A DNA stretch of 64,000 bases, from contig OY728163.1 of NCBI GenBank assembly GCA_963277665.1, forward strand, positions 1,902,972,644 to 1,903,036,643, written 5' to 3'. The notes under the pieces were generated by a model. It saw only the letters and a list, made by a program, of their open reading frames with translations, did not search any database and was not told where the DNA came from. The position numbers were made by a program, and so were the translations under genes. The stretch comes from Viscum album (Eukaryota > Streptophyta > Magnoliopsida > Santalales > Viscaceae). This document shows positions 23,059 to 35,149 of the stretch, piece by piece (the stretch's first letter is position 1; every line of letters starts with the position of its first letter).

Positions 23059-24651
23059 TATTTCTTTTCATTTAATGATTTATTATATATGTATATTCTT
23101 AATATATATATATAAATCATGTTTTATATTCTGGAATTAATTAATCATGATCTAAGTAATCATATGAATAATTACAAGTTAAAAACACGAACGACAAATG
23201 AGACGATTTTACCCAAAAAGCTACTTTAACATGAATTTAAAAAAAGAACGGGTAATATAAAGACATAAGTGGACCATATATGATATAATAACAATGAATA
23301 TGATTCTGTAATAAGTCAATAACATGATTTAAATCATCATACAGGAGGTTGGGACACTTACAAAGCAAGTCAGACCTAAGGTAAGGAAAATATCACAATC
23401 TCATTTTTATCCGAGATTGTTTATTCGTAAGCATTTACTGGGGTGTATTTTATCATCCACATCCATGTTCCCTAAATATGTAATATTGTTTCCATCCAAT
23501 TACAATAGTTTAAATCCAATTTTACCCTTTGGTGATTTTTTAGTAAAGAATATGAAAGGAATCTTTTGTCGTTTTTCGTACGAGGTACTTTTTGACTTTT
23601 CAGACAAAAGTACGAAGAATGTTTTTTTTAACTTATACGGCATGAATGGATTTTGAAAACATTATTTCCAAGAAGCTTTCTTTACAAGTTTTCAAGTTTA
23701 TTATTTTATCAACTTCTTTTAGTTTATAATTGTATGACATGTTAAGAAAAGAAAAGTTTTTTTGAAGAAGAAAGGATATTTTCCTCAAGAATGGAGTTCA
23801 AGTATTTTATCAAAATTATTTTCCATCTAAGATAATAAAAGGGTTATATTTTTATCCCTATTATTACATTGGTTTGATTATGTTGCGATGGAAATATGTT
23901 TATGAATTCCTTTATCTTATATGAATTGTTTTATGATGTCATGTTGTTTAAGAATCCCATTTTTATTACATGGGTTACGCTATGATGTATGGTTTATGAT
24001 TATGTGGCACACATAAGAAAGGATTCATTATAAGATGGGTGGGTCCTATATCTCCCTCCAATGCATTGGGTAAAGATTTTATATCTCATGAGATAGACAT
24101 GCCTGGAATGGTAGGTTATACCGGTCCAGTGAAACAGGACTGAAACGAGGGTTACTCGATTCAGAAAGGGACTTTGCCCACTAAGATAGTCAGGGCAATT
24201 AGTCTTGACTAACAAGAAATGATTCTCTATGATTATGTGTGTATGGCACAAAGTTTCATGTTTTAAGTTATGATTATTGGGATTACATTTCACTTCTATG
24301 ATTTATCCCATGTTATGAAATTATGCTCTCTTTTGCAGGTTAAGATTTCCAAAATGTTATGTTCTTATGAATATGATGTGATTGATATTTATTTTTTTTA
24401 CCCTTACTGAGCATTTGAGCTCACCCTTTTATGTTTTCTTTTCCCCAGGATATAAAGAAATGTTTTAGTTAAAAAAAGGGGAATATCTTTATGGGAGATA
24501 TTGAAGATCTTTCACCACGATTAGAAGATTACGTCCCAAGTTTCCAAAGACACTAAACTATTACGATCCTTGTGTGTGTGTTTTTGTTATGTACTAAGTA
24601 TTCCGCAAAAGTAATGTAATGTCCATGTACGATAAGCTTCGGGTCTCTACA

Positions 24652-24656
24652 CTATT
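24652..24656 (+). repeat. Target-site duplication of E1, right copy (CTATT)
   Basis: Exact copy of 14,191-14,195, after which the minus-strand copia B sequence resumes. Confidence 0.85.
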
Positions 24657-26570
24657 GACTGAGAAGGAATTAAAAAATGTCTTTCATACCCATGCACATG
24701 TGTGCGAAAAAATGGGTTTCTTTTCATTCCATAACTTGATGGGAATTCCATTTTCCACCTTAGTTTATACTCAGTTTAATGTGTATACTGAAGTTTCTAA
24801 TTAATATCCCCAAAAAGATAATGGAAGATATGAACAACTCATCATCGACCTCACTATGTACAACAAGGTCTGGTTCCTCTTTTCACTAACAAAATTCAAC
24901 TATGGTGTATAAGGATGAGTGAGCTGTGGTAGAATCAAAGAATCCCATAAAAGTTTGATACACTCTTTGTTTAGATATTATCCATCTCGATTTAATTAAA
25001 TTTTCTTTATCTTCTTACCAAACTAATTCTATAATTTATTCTTGAATTCCTTAAATATTTCAAAGGACTCTTACTTATACCTCATTAATTAAATATATTC
25101 CTATCTACTCAAATCATTAGTAAATTTAATGAAGTAAGAATATCCACCTATATCTTTTACATGAAATGGTCCACACACATCTATGTGTACCAATCCAAGA
25201 AGCTCTATGTCCAATTCATTCTTCCCACCAAGAGGCATCTTGTTCATTTTCCCTTGTAAATAATGTCACGTCTATTAAGTCGTTTTATCTCAGTATAGTT
25301 TGAAAGCCCATCTTGGTAGAGTTTTTTCATGTTATTATCGTTTACATGACGAAGACGGTGATTCCACACCTAGGTTTTTTATGGTACATGTGAGTTTGTT
25401 TCATTATCGATTGCCAATACTTGGTTTTCGTAATATAATACATAAAATCTGTTATTCAAATGCACCATACCATAACATATGTTGTTCATATAAAAGAAAC
25501 AACCCTTATTTACAAATTTTAAAATAGATCCATCCATATCGAAATATGATACAAAAATTATGTTTTTTGGTAACACTAGGCACATAATAACAGTTTTGTA
25601 AAACCATATGCATTATAGTTGGCAAAGAGATACAGTAATCGCTAATGGCCAACGTAGCCAGCCTCGCACCATTGGTGGATCAAAGATCCACCTCCCCTCA
25701 TTATATCTTTCTAAATCTACTTTGTTCCTAAATTTAAATACAAATTTGAGCCCCACATTCTTTATCTAATAAAAATGTGTATAAATGGAAATATCACACT
25801 CGATTACAAAGGCATCATCTGTGTCACCATGCTTCTAGGTGTTGTTCCTCTTCAAGTGGCCTAGCATGACACATGCAAAACATACTATCCCCCATTACTT
25901 TCCCTACCACTAGATTTTCCCTTTCTTGGAGGTATGGTGCTTGGGGGCTTCAAAACATTTATAAATCCTTGGGACCTTTTTCTTATCATTCCTCTTCTTA
26001 TTCACCATAATGATTATGGTGTGTCACACCCCATTTCCTTATCTGCCTGGTGAATCAAGGTCAGAAGTTTCAATAGACTCTACTCCTTATTTTTAATGTT
26101 ATATTTTACAATAAATCTTAGGAAGTACTTGGGAAGTGATGATAGGATGATATATTTACACAACTCGTTTCGGAACTTAATACCTAATATGTCCAGGTGT
26201 TCGATGTAGCCAATAATCATGACTGCATGAGGCCTAGAAATTGCTGACTCTCAACAATTAGTTGTGAACAAAGAATTTGAGATCTCATATCTCTTCTATC
26301 TTTCTATATCTTGATAAATATCCTTAAGGTGAGACACCATTCTATACGCGTCTATGTTTTCATGTTGCTTCAAGATCTCATTAGACATGGTTGATAGCAT
26401 GAAACATTGAACATAAGTGGCATCATCCAAATTTTTCATATAGATAGATATTTCATCATCACTGGCAACATTTCTAGGCACAACTAGAATATTCTCCTCT
26501 ATCATATACAATTTTCTCTTGTGGCGAAGGATAACGCATAAATACCTCTTCCATTACTGGGAATTGGTGT
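24657..26570 (-). pseudogene. Copia B gag, protease region and integrase (5' half)
   Basis: Minus-strand reading order: gag at about 26,511-26,250 (ATYVQCFMLSTMSNEILKQH, then HLKDIYQD) matches the UBN2-type copia gag; a damaged zinc-knuckle area lies near 25,880; the gag-pre-integrase region at 25,585-25,379 contains SYFDMDGSILKFVNKGCFFY, close to the SxxDxDGYxxxFxNKGC pattern. Integrase decays from about 25,280 to 24,660 (RLNRRDIIYKGK, LDWYT.MCVDHF). Stops and frameshifts are frequent. It joins 12,266-14,190 once E1 is removed, giving one minus-strand copia polyprotein. Confidence 0.8.
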
Positions 26571-27488
26571 TGGTGATAAGGTTTTTCATTTTGAGTATGG
26601 TTCAAAATGATATTTTTAAGTAATTTATCTTTTCATTTCTAGAAATTAAGATGATAAAATATTAGGTATATTTTTTGATAAAATCGAGACAAAAAATAAA
26701 TTAGTACTTATTAGTCTCCAACTATTTCTCGAAATCCCATAGTCATCACCATTGAATTTAGAAAATTTGGATTCCAGAATATTCTAGTCTCTAGGATCCA
26801 TATTTCTGTTCGCATTACCCCAACTAGGGTTGTTAAAGTAACTTGAAGGGTTTTTGGTAGGTTTTAAAAATTCTAACTGCATTAACTCGTAGTTCTGTGA
26901 TCTGCTAATTAGACTCCCCAATATAAAAATCTTTTTATTTTGTATATCCTCAACCTTTGCCTCTTGGACACACCAACTACTACTATGGAAGTCAACCCTT
27001 GACTTGAACCAAGTAAATTCAACAAAAAACCGTGAATTAGAATTCCCTGATAATTGAAAGCACCCCAACAAGGGTTGGACAAGTACTTTGAACTATGGTT
27101 CGATTCTAACCAATATTTTGGAAGGTTATACCAAATTAATATATCCTTGAGATATTTTTTCCTAATACATAAATATCCATTTTATTATCCTTTTTACATG
27201 CTTGTTGATAAGAAGTGGGATATAATTAATTGAGTAACTATGTCTAAGATAATATTTATGAATAAGACAATATTATTTTAGTTCCATCTTACATGCTTCT
27301 TTAATTCATTAATTGTGTGATCATGACAACACACCACCAATAAATAAACCATGAAACTGACATAATTAAATTAAATGGCATGATAATTATCTTGTTTTAT
27401 TGGTTAATTTTTCTAGTGTTTGATAAACTATCCTAAAACCATTGGGTGAAACACCTTGATCATTTTGGGATTGTGTTTACTACATTAC
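26571..27488. other. Unassigned stretch upstream of copia B gag
   Basis: A 5' LTR and primer-binding site of element B would be expected here on the minus strand but neither is present; there is no GCTCTGATACCA and no match to 10,292-12,254. A minus-strand frame (27,071-26,784, 95 codons, ending NNPSWGNANRNMDPRD) has no domain I can name. It may be leader or an insertion into element B. Confidence 0.45.
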
Positions 27489-27493
27489 ACCTG

Positions 27494-30400
27494 TGTAACA
27501 CTCCATGGTTTTGAAAATAAATATTGACTGCATTTTATAATCTATCCATTAAACACAACTTTTCCTCTACTATGTTTTGAATTATAAAAAACACTAATCT
27601 AGAGTTGTGACCAGAAAGTCATTTGGAGTCTGAAAGAACAAAATTTATTTTTGGTTAATAGTAACATACCATTATGAATAGTTATATGAATAGTAATACG
27701 ATCCTTATGAATAGTATATAATGATATTTTTTCTTAAGGTAATAAGTTAATGAGATCTTAATTAATTATTAAATGTGATATAACACTAAGTATACCTTAA
27801 ATTTGTAATTTTTCAAAGTAAAAATGATTTTATTTAAAAATTAAATTATTAATATTTAAAAAATTAATTTTGAAAAATGGAGTTCATTTTTTAATTCCAC
27901 ATGTCAAAAAATGTTAGGGGTTAGTTTTTTGGATTTCTCTAAAATACTTGATTTTTTCACGAAGAGTGAAAATACCGTTTTGAGTTTTATATAGTTTGAT
28001 GACATCATAAAAAGGTGGTCAACTTGTGTACAGAAAAATATGACATGAGGTGTCCCAAGTGGCTAAAACCATGGGAAAATAACATGGGAAAGCCCATTTT
28101 TTGGCAAAAATCACTAATGAGGTGTCCCTTTGAAATAATTAAAAAAACTCCCTCTCTTTTTCTATAAATACCCACTCATCCATTCATTTTATTTCATTCC
28201 AAATCCATCATCATTGAAGCTATTTTGTATTTACCTCTCTAGGAGTCCTCCAAAGGTGTCCATAATCCCCCAAGGTCCCAATCTTCACGTTCAAGGAGTT
28301 ACTATATAGGATAAGAGAATTCGTCACCCTCTTCTTTTAGTTGACACTTCTTTTATGTTATCTCTTTGAATTTCCATTATCATATCTGGGAGTTTCATTT
28401 TATGTATTAATACTACTTTAATTTTGATTTCTATATAATGAGAAACCATATTTCTCTCATCATTTCATTTTAAGAAATTTTAAGCGACACTGTTAGGCTT
28501 CCGAATTTTCATAAGGGATCTCTCAACATTTCATTTATTTTCAAGTTCATCTCTTTTATTTTCCTCTCCTAAAATACTCTATCCAAATGACCATGATAAA
28601 TCTATCATAATCTATATACATTATTTTTATCATTTTAATCGACTAACCATCATCATTATCCTCTCTCTCCACCCCTTGTGTTTTATAAACGAAATCAATG
28701 TCCATGAGGTTCCAATTTATAGCCATTGTGGACAACGATGTTTCATTTTCCAATTTCTACATGATTACTGGTCATGAAAACATTTTTTTAGTTGAACCAG
28801 AATATAATATATGTATTATAACATAATTAATATTCAAGAACCAGTATATTTAAATATTATAAAATCATAAAACCAAACTAGTTCCTAATAATCAAAATAC
28901 CTCTTAAATAATCTAAGTGGTAATCATTAATAAATCATCTAATGATTCATCCCATTTCAATGTAAACAAATAATAGAAATGAACATTAACACTTATGAAG
29001 GTCCATAAATAAAATTTACTTTCAGTTCTGTAGATTTAAATCTATTTGACATAAACACCCTTACATAAAAACAAGAGAACCGGTTATGAAAATCAAGAAA
29101 ACGAACACTCTGGAATGAAAAAATTCAATATTATAACGTATCAATAAAGACATATATTAACAAAAAAAGATTTATGATAAACTAAATACATGTCTAATAA
29201 GTTTTTAATTAATTTATTAAGGAGTATAATTTCATATTATAAGACCTTAAGTTCAAGAGGTGAACACATTCTGATTTAAGGTTAGGGTTTTTTCACCCGA
29301 ACTTCCTTTTTCATTCAGGTTATTTTTATTGTCTATTACCTCAATGAAACTATTTTTTATTATTATTTACTCCTCAAATATTATGTGTGTGGGTTATATA
29401 TATGTTTACCAATAAGAATATTTCCTTAAATTATGGATGGTTATACGTTTTCAAAGGAACTTTCGAAATTGTTTCTGAAATACATGCCCGACCCAAATGA
29501 AATTCTTTAATTCATACCCATTTTATAGGGAACTCCATAATCTGTCATGGGATACCATTATCGTCAAAAAATTAATAATTTTATTATGGAAATACTATAT
29601 TACATCACTTCTGGTTAATAAAAATATTATTCCCAAAGAACTCTTCTTTTCCATATGAAATAGTATTTATCTCAAGATTTACTTGAAGATTTTATAAGAG
29701 TATCTTGATCTATTTAAACACTATCTTATTGGTTATTATGTATTATTTGGATTAGTATACGATGATATGAACTAAAATATTTAATTTAATGGTTTATGGT
29801 TACTTTGTATTTGGATGTGCAATCTTAAATCCATTTCTCAATATACTCTGAATGGTTACAGTTTCTGCTTAATGTTTGGGGAAAGTTATTTTCATTTCAT
29901 ATATTAATTTAAATTTGAATGAATATGTTGTTTATGTTTATCCATGTTCATATGAGTAATGCATTATAAATATTAAGTGTTGGGTGGGGCCCGTTATAGC
30001 CCCTCGATGCATCAGTAGGTCTCATGAGACAAACTACGGTCATGGCACAATACCTTGAAAAACTGATTACTTATGGTCTTGGCACGAGGCCTTGACGATA
30101 TGGTTATGTTGACCTTCATTATGCACTCCCTCATTATGAAAATAGTGTTTATGGTTCATGTGGTTATTCGACTAGTAGAATACCCTTTATTATGTTATGT
30201 AATGGGAATATTTACTCAACTCATTTTATACCATATTATGTTCAAGTTTATTTTTAAAGTAATGTGTTTTAAATTATTCACCATGTCTAATGTCTATGTT
30301 ATCTTCCACGGTATTGATTACCCTTACTATTCATTTGAGATCACCCCTTTATTATGTTTCATTTTCTCAGGACATGAAGAAGTTTATGATGAATGACATG

Positions 30401-30603
30401 CTGAAAAAACCTAAGAGTTATGGGTGTTGTCTATGGAGTTCTTATACTGTATTTATTTTCAAGATGTAATGTTTAACTTATTTATGAATCTTGTTTCCAA
30501 TAATACTAAACTACTGGGTCCTTAGGGATGTTTATTCCTTGTTTATATTCCAATGTAATCACATAAGGCACCAGCTCTGGGAAACTGGGGTTGGGTCCTT
30601 ATA
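27494..30603 (+). mobile_element. E2 5' LTR
   Basis: Starts TGTAACACTCC and ends GGGTCCTTATA (CA decayed to TA). It aligns with 35,607-38,631 throughout. It contains the AATGGAGTTCATTTTTTAATT module also seen in E1 U3 (27,866), a TATA box (28,162), and the block GGTGGGGCCC...TCATGAGACAAACTACGG (about 29,984-30,041). A frame at 30,073-30,396 is mostly hydrophobic and recurs weakly in the 3' LTR (38,004-38,426); I read it as LTR sequence, not a gene. Confidence 0.8.
28162..28169 (+). promoter_or_regulatory. TATA box of E2 5' LTR
   Basis: TATAAATA follows a pyrimidine-rich CTCCCTCTCTTTTTC tract; the counterpart in the 3' LTR is at 36,254. Confidence 0.65.
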
Positions 30604-30618
30604 GTTTTTATCAGATGA
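30604..30618 (+). other. Degenerate primer-binding site of E2
   Basis: GTTTTTATCAGATGA corresponds to GTTGGTATCAGAGCA with the two G residues changed to T; TATCAGA is intact. Confidence 0.65.
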
Positions 30619-31199
30619 AGTTTAGTAGAAAACATGGAAACTAGGTTTATAAAACATAGATTAGGAAAGATTCCCAAAGAGAGTCAATAAGGATAAACAT
30701 ACAAGAACATACTGGTATTTTGGTAAGCAGTTGATTTTGTGGATCTTTCAAGCAATACATCCTTGTCTAGATAAGAGTAGGTAGAGCCAGCTCTGGTACA
30801 AATCTACCTAGGAGTGAAAGATCTAACATGGAGTTTCAGGCTTGACCCAATGTATCCTTGTACATGATAATGATGATTTTTGCACTATTGGTTACAACAC
30901 TTTCAGTGGATATTCTTAGGATAATTCAAATTTTCTTTACAAACCATTATGAAGGATTAAAATGTAAAATTATTCTCAAAGATACCATGTTTATGATTAA
31001 GAGATTATCTATGCATTGAACATTGATTTATGGTAAGTATTTTTCGACATTGAGATTATAAATTATGATTCATACCCTAATATAATGTTTTACATTATTT
31101 ATAAATGAAACCTAGTGGAAGGAATTGAAACCCCACAAACGTGCATAGGTATTTCCCTCTGATGCAAAATAATGATGTTGGCTCTGGTGCTGTGACTGG

Positions 31200-32100
31200 T
31201 GCTAAGAAACTTATAACAATACCGGGAAAACATACTCAGGTTATTAATAATAATCCTACCCATATGGAGAATTTGGATCCACCATGTGGAGGAGAAATAT
31301 TAGATCACATTATGCGACCACAGACTCCATCATTCAATGGGACTACAAACCCATTTGTAGCTAAGAAGTCGATAAGTTCCCTCAGGAAGATATTTAATGC
31401 ATGTTGGGATGTAATGAAATAGAGAAGGTTTTCATTGAAGTATATGATCTAAAGGGAGATGTGGATCAGTGGTGGCTATTAATCCAAAACCCAAAGGAGG
31501 ATAAGAAATGTAAGATATGTAATGAAGGTATTTTATGGAAATAACCATAGAAAAATATTTCCCTCATGAACAGTGAGTAGATATGAAGATGTAATTCTTG
31601 AATCTGAGGCAGAAGGAGGATGAAAATGTTGCCAAGAATAAATCCTACTTTACAGGGATGTAAAGGCATGTTGTATACTGCATACATAATCTAAGGAGAA
31701 AAATTTATCAATTCTTTGATGGTTTGAAATCATTCATCATAATGGATCTAATCTCCCAGAATTTCTCATCATATGAAGACATAGTATCATGTGATTTCAA
31801 GATAGAAACTGAATTTTCTATGTCTTATGACTTTTAGTGAAAGTAAGAGAAGAAAATGGGTTTTAAAGACTCTTCGATATAAAATAAGAAAATTTGGAAT
31901 AAGGGAAGATTTTAATTTCCATCATGTGGTAATTGTGGGAAGAAACACCCTGTAACTTGACTAAAGTGAATGGGAGTATGTTATAAGTGCGGAGAAAAAA
32001 GCCACATATATCAGGATTGAAAGGGGAAGAAAGAAGCTACCAATGTTTTATGCTAAAATTGTAAGGAGATGGGACATTATGCACATGAATGTTATAAGCA
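31200..32100 (+). pseudogene. E2 gag
   Basis: From about 31,310 the translation HIMRPQTPSFNGTTNPFVA and SLRKIFNACWDV matches gypsy Gag capsid motifs (PxFxGTTDPxxAExWL..IExIF), with the frame shifting near 31,400 to GCNEIEKVF and DLKGDVDQWW. Further down FFDGLKSFIIMDLISQNFSS (about 31,700) is the conserved Gag C-terminal half. Three zinc-knuckle remnants follow: CGNCGKKHP (31,930), CYKCGEKSH (31,980) and C.NCKEMGHYAHEC (32,055-32,092). At least four stops or shifts break it. The product would have been the structural protein of the virus-like particle. Confidence 0.8.
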
Positions 32101-32605
32101 TCAGGGGAATGTTAACCAAAGAAGGCTAAGGGAACAAAGCCAAGATTATGCGGTCACAACTGCGGAGGTTGAAGTTTTTAACGAAGCGGTGGAAGGTATA
32201 TTGATTGTTTCATCAAACATAACCAATGATTTATTTGATTATGGATCGTCACATTCATTTATATCTTCCCATTTTTCCATGAAAATTAGACATGTACAAT
32301 TTGATTTAATAAAAGAGTTATCAGTAAAAACTCATAGTGGAGGTATCATGGAATCAAAGGTGTGTCGATTAGTCTCCCTCATGACACATAAATGTACTTT
32401 AGTTGCTATCCTTATTCACATACCAATGTTTGACTATGATATAATTGTTAGTATGAATTTTCTATCAAATGATTATGCAAATATCTATTGGAATATGAAG
32501 GAAGTTAATATTTTTGAGAATGGTGTAGAATCCCTTATTTTTAGAGCAGAAACCTTTCCATTTGATTCTCATCTAGATCCACCCCCAGAAGCTCTGCTGA
32601 ATTAA
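32101..32605 (+). pseudogene. E2 aspartic protease region
   Basis: The frame opening at 32,069 stays open for 178 codons and covers the protease. The active-site loop reads LFDYGSSHSFIS (about 32,231-32,266), where gypsy proteases have FDSGSSHSFIS; Ser to Tyr at the active site would inactivate it. The second strand FDYDIIVSMNFLSNDYANIYW, cut here to its core FDYDIIVSMNFLS, matches FDVILGMDWL. It ends with a stop at 32,603. Confidence 0.75.
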
Positions 32606-32629
32606 ATTATTGTGGAAGAAAGGAATGAA

Positions 32630-33400
32630 ATAAATTTGGTCAAGGATATAAATGGACAGATAGAATATGTACCTATTGTACAAGAATATGTTTACATCTT
32701 TCTAGAGGATTTACCTGGACATCCCCAAGAGTGAGAAATTGAGTTTTCCATTGACTTAATTCCTTGAATAAGTCCCATATCAAATAACCCTTATATAATG
32801 TCCATTGTATAGTTAGTGGAACTTAATAAACAACTAAAGGAATTGAGTTATAATGGATTTATTCATCCCAGTGTTTCTCCATGGGGAGCCCGTGTCCTCT
32901 TTGTCAAGAAGAAAGATGGATCCACGAGGTTGTGCATTGATTACAGGGAAAAAAGATATTACAATAAACAAAAAGTATCCTCTGCCATGAATTGAAGATT
33001 TATTAGATCAAATTCATGGAGTACAATATTTTTTGAAGATTGATCTTTGATCTGGATATCATCATTTGCTTATGAAGAAGGAAGACATTCTAAAAACAGC
33101 ATTCCGAACCATGTATGGGAATTATGAGTTTATAGTAAAGCCTTTTTAAATAACTAATGCACTATCTATTTTTATGGATATGATGAATAGAGTTTTCAAG
33201 GAATATATTGATGACTTTGTGGTGGTGTTTATTGGTGATATTCTAGTATAATATAAAATCCATGAAGAGCATGCAAATCACATGCGCATTATTCCGAAGA
33301 CACTTAGATGAAATAAATTATATGGGAGGTTTAGAAAATGTGATTTTTTGCTTTAATTAGTTTCCTTTCTCTGTCAAATTTCCTCAAAGGAGGGTATATC
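32630..33400 (+). pseudogene. E2 reverse transcriptase
   Basis: N-terminal motifs EIEFSIDLIP and [20 protein letters not shown] (about 32,737-32,910) lead into [33 protein letters not shown] and the palm motif [10 protein letters not shown] (33,222-33,248). The canonical catalytic box is FIDD; here GGT (33,234-33,236) replaces GAT, giving FIGD and removing one metal-binding aspartate. Stop codons occur at least six times. A small insertion disrupts CIDYREK near 32,950. Confidence 0.85.
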
Positions 33401-33446
33401 AATATATCTTATGAAAACAAAGGCTGTGCAATAATGGCCTACTCCA

Positions 33447-34040
33447 ATGAACATAACTAATGTATGTAGTTTTATTGGTTTAGAAGGTTATTATCGGTGT
33501 TTCATTCAGATCTTTTTCCGTTTATCCAATCCAATGACAAATATTAAACGAAAAGGGGTAATGTTCTTATGGACCAAGGAATATGAGGAATGTTTTGATG
33601 AATTTAAGAGGTGGTTAGTGAATGATTCGATCCAAACCCTAACATCAGGGAATGATGGTTTTGTTATCTATAGTGGTGCATCAATGAAAGGACTTGGTTG
33701 CGTCCTTATGCAGAATGATAGAGTGATTTCATATGCATCTAGGAAGCTAAAAATTGATGAAGAAAACTTTCCCACTAATGATATTGAGTTAGAAGTGGTA
33801 ATATTTACACTGAATATTTGGAGACATTACTTCTATAGAGAAAAATGTGAGATATATACTGATCATAATAGTTTTAAAATTATATTCTCATAGAAAGAAC
33901 TCAACATGAGACAAATGAGATGGATTGAGCTACTCATAGATTATGAGTGCACAACACACTACCACCCAGGGAAGGAAAATAAGGTAGCAGATGCTTTGAG
34001 TATAAAGAACCATGGAATTCTGAACAAGATGAGAGTTTAA
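33447..34040 (+). pseudogene. E2 RT connection and RNase H
   Basis: CSFIGLEGYYRCFI and FLWTKEYEECFDEFK (33,460-33,610) are the connection domain. RNase H follows: GFVIYSGASMKGLGCVLMQN (33,655-33,715; Asp to Gly/Ser change at the first catalytic site, normally YSDAS), VISYASRKLK, NDIELEVVIFTLNIWRHY and CEIYTDHNS. After one stop at 33,891 it continues with RWIELLIDYECTTHYHPGKE and VADALS (to about 34,000). The 148-codon open frame makes it the best preserved part of pol. Confidence 0.85.
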
Positions 34041-35140
34041 AGGGATCCTATGTTCACGGATCTAGTAAATATGGATATGGGAATTATCAAAGAAGGTTAC
34101 ACATCACTACTTTTTCAAATGGTTGCCAAACCATCTTTACTAGAAATGCTAAAATGTTCTCAGTCTGTTGATGAGGAGTTTCAAAAGAAAATTAAAGCTT
34201 TAAATGATGGTAAGTTGACAGAATTCACATATGAAGTTGGAATTTTGAAATTCGGAAAGAGGCTTTGTGTTCCCACTATTCCATATATATAGAGGGAACT
34301 GTTGGATGATTCTCATAGCTATAATTTCTCTATACACCCTAGTAGCTCAAAGATGTTTATAGATCTAAAGAAACATTTTTTATTGGAAAACATAAAGAGG
34401 GAGATTGCTGATTATGTGTTGAGATGTTTGGTTTCTCAACAGGTGAAGGCTAGAAGAAAACGTCTTGGAGGAGTCATGAAACCCCTTCCTATTCTTATTG
34501 GGAAATGGGATAATATTACAATGGAAGTTGTCATGGGGTTACCAAATACTCCAACAAAGAATGATGTGATATGGGTCATTGTTTACCGTCTTACAAAATC
34601 ATCAGATTTTCATAATATAAGAGAAGATTTACGACCTGAACGTTTAGAAAAACTATATATTAATGAAGTTGTAAGACCTCGTGGTGTACCCTCATCAATT
34701 GTATCGTAACAGGATCCCCATTTTACACCAAAATTATGGAAGAGTCATCAGAAGACCCTAGATATTGATCTTTATTTGACCACTGTATACCACCAAAAAA
34801 TAGATGGACAATAAAAACAGACTATTCAAACTATGAAAGACTTTTTGAGGTCTTGTCACTTGATTTTCAAGGAATTTGGGATTAGTATTTACCTTTCATA
34901 GAATTTTCCTATAACAATAGCTTCAATTCAAGTATTTAGATGGAACCATATGTAGCATTGTATGGGAAGAGATGTCGTAAACCAACTTTCTAGGATGATG
35001 TTGGTGAAAGAAAGCTCGTCGGCCCAGAACTTATAGAGGAAATAATAGAAAAGGTGAATATTATCCAAACCCGTATCAAAACAGCTCAAAGTAGGAAAAA
35101 GTGAAATGTTGATAATAGAATAAAGGACTAGGAATTATAA
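34041..35140 (+). pseudogene. E2 integrase
   Basis: The H2C2 zinc region reads HSYNFSIHPSSSKMF and CLVSQQVKARR (34,310-34,460) with the last Cys changed to Ser. The core has WDNITMEVVMGLPNT and VIWVIVYRLTKSSDFH (34,506-34,610), where the usual D residues (ITMDF, VDRLTKS) are E and Y. VRPRGVPSSIVS (34,672) then a stop at 34,707 precedes DPHFTPKLWKSHQ. The catalytic triad is therefore compromised. Preceded by an 80-codon open frame (34,050-34,292) that is the RNase H to integrase tether. Confidence 0.8.
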
Positions 35141-35149
35141 GAAGGAGAT

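Larger units (their letters stand above)
14196..24651 (+). mobile_element. E1: non-autonomous LTR retrotransposon with giant LTRs
   Basis: E1 is 10.46 kb: two LTRs of about 4.2 kb (14,196-18,401 and 20,447-24,651), both TGTAACAGCC...TCTCTACA, around a 2,045-base internal region. It has a tRNA-Met primer-binding site (18,404), a GGGGGG-containing polypurine tract (20,434) and perfect 5-base target duplications (CTATT). The internal region holds one short gag-like frame with zinc knuckles and no protease, RT, RNase H or integrase, so E1 would depend on another element's enzymes. LTRs look about 97 percent identical in stretches I compared, making it the youngest large insertion here. This is the plan of a TR-GAG-type element. 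The end before the 3' LTR (TTCGAGGGCGAAATTC...GGGGGG) and the LTR design link it to Del/Tekay-like gypsy elements such as E2. Confidence 0.85.
20447..24651 (+). mobile_element. E1 3' LTR (4.2 kb)
   Basis: Near-identical partner of 14,196-18,401. In 260 bases compared at the start I counted about seven differences. It has the same TATA box, hairpins, candidate splice sites and terminal TCTCTACA, followed by the target duplication CTATT. Because both LTRs are copied from one template at insertion, differences between the two date from after insertion. Confidence 0.85.

Noticed and set aside
26784..27071. 95-codon minus frame as a host gene exon
   Set aside because: No domain, no splice context, and it sits upstream of copia B gag between two transposon remnants.
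27080..27112. tRNA B-box-like GGTTCGATTCTAACC
   Set aside because: No A box at the proper distance and no target duplication or tail; likely chance.
30073..30396. 107-codon frame with membrane-like hydrophobic segments
   Set aside because: Located in the E2 5' LTR; the equivalent region of the 3' LTR is split and shifted, so there is no sign of coding constraint.
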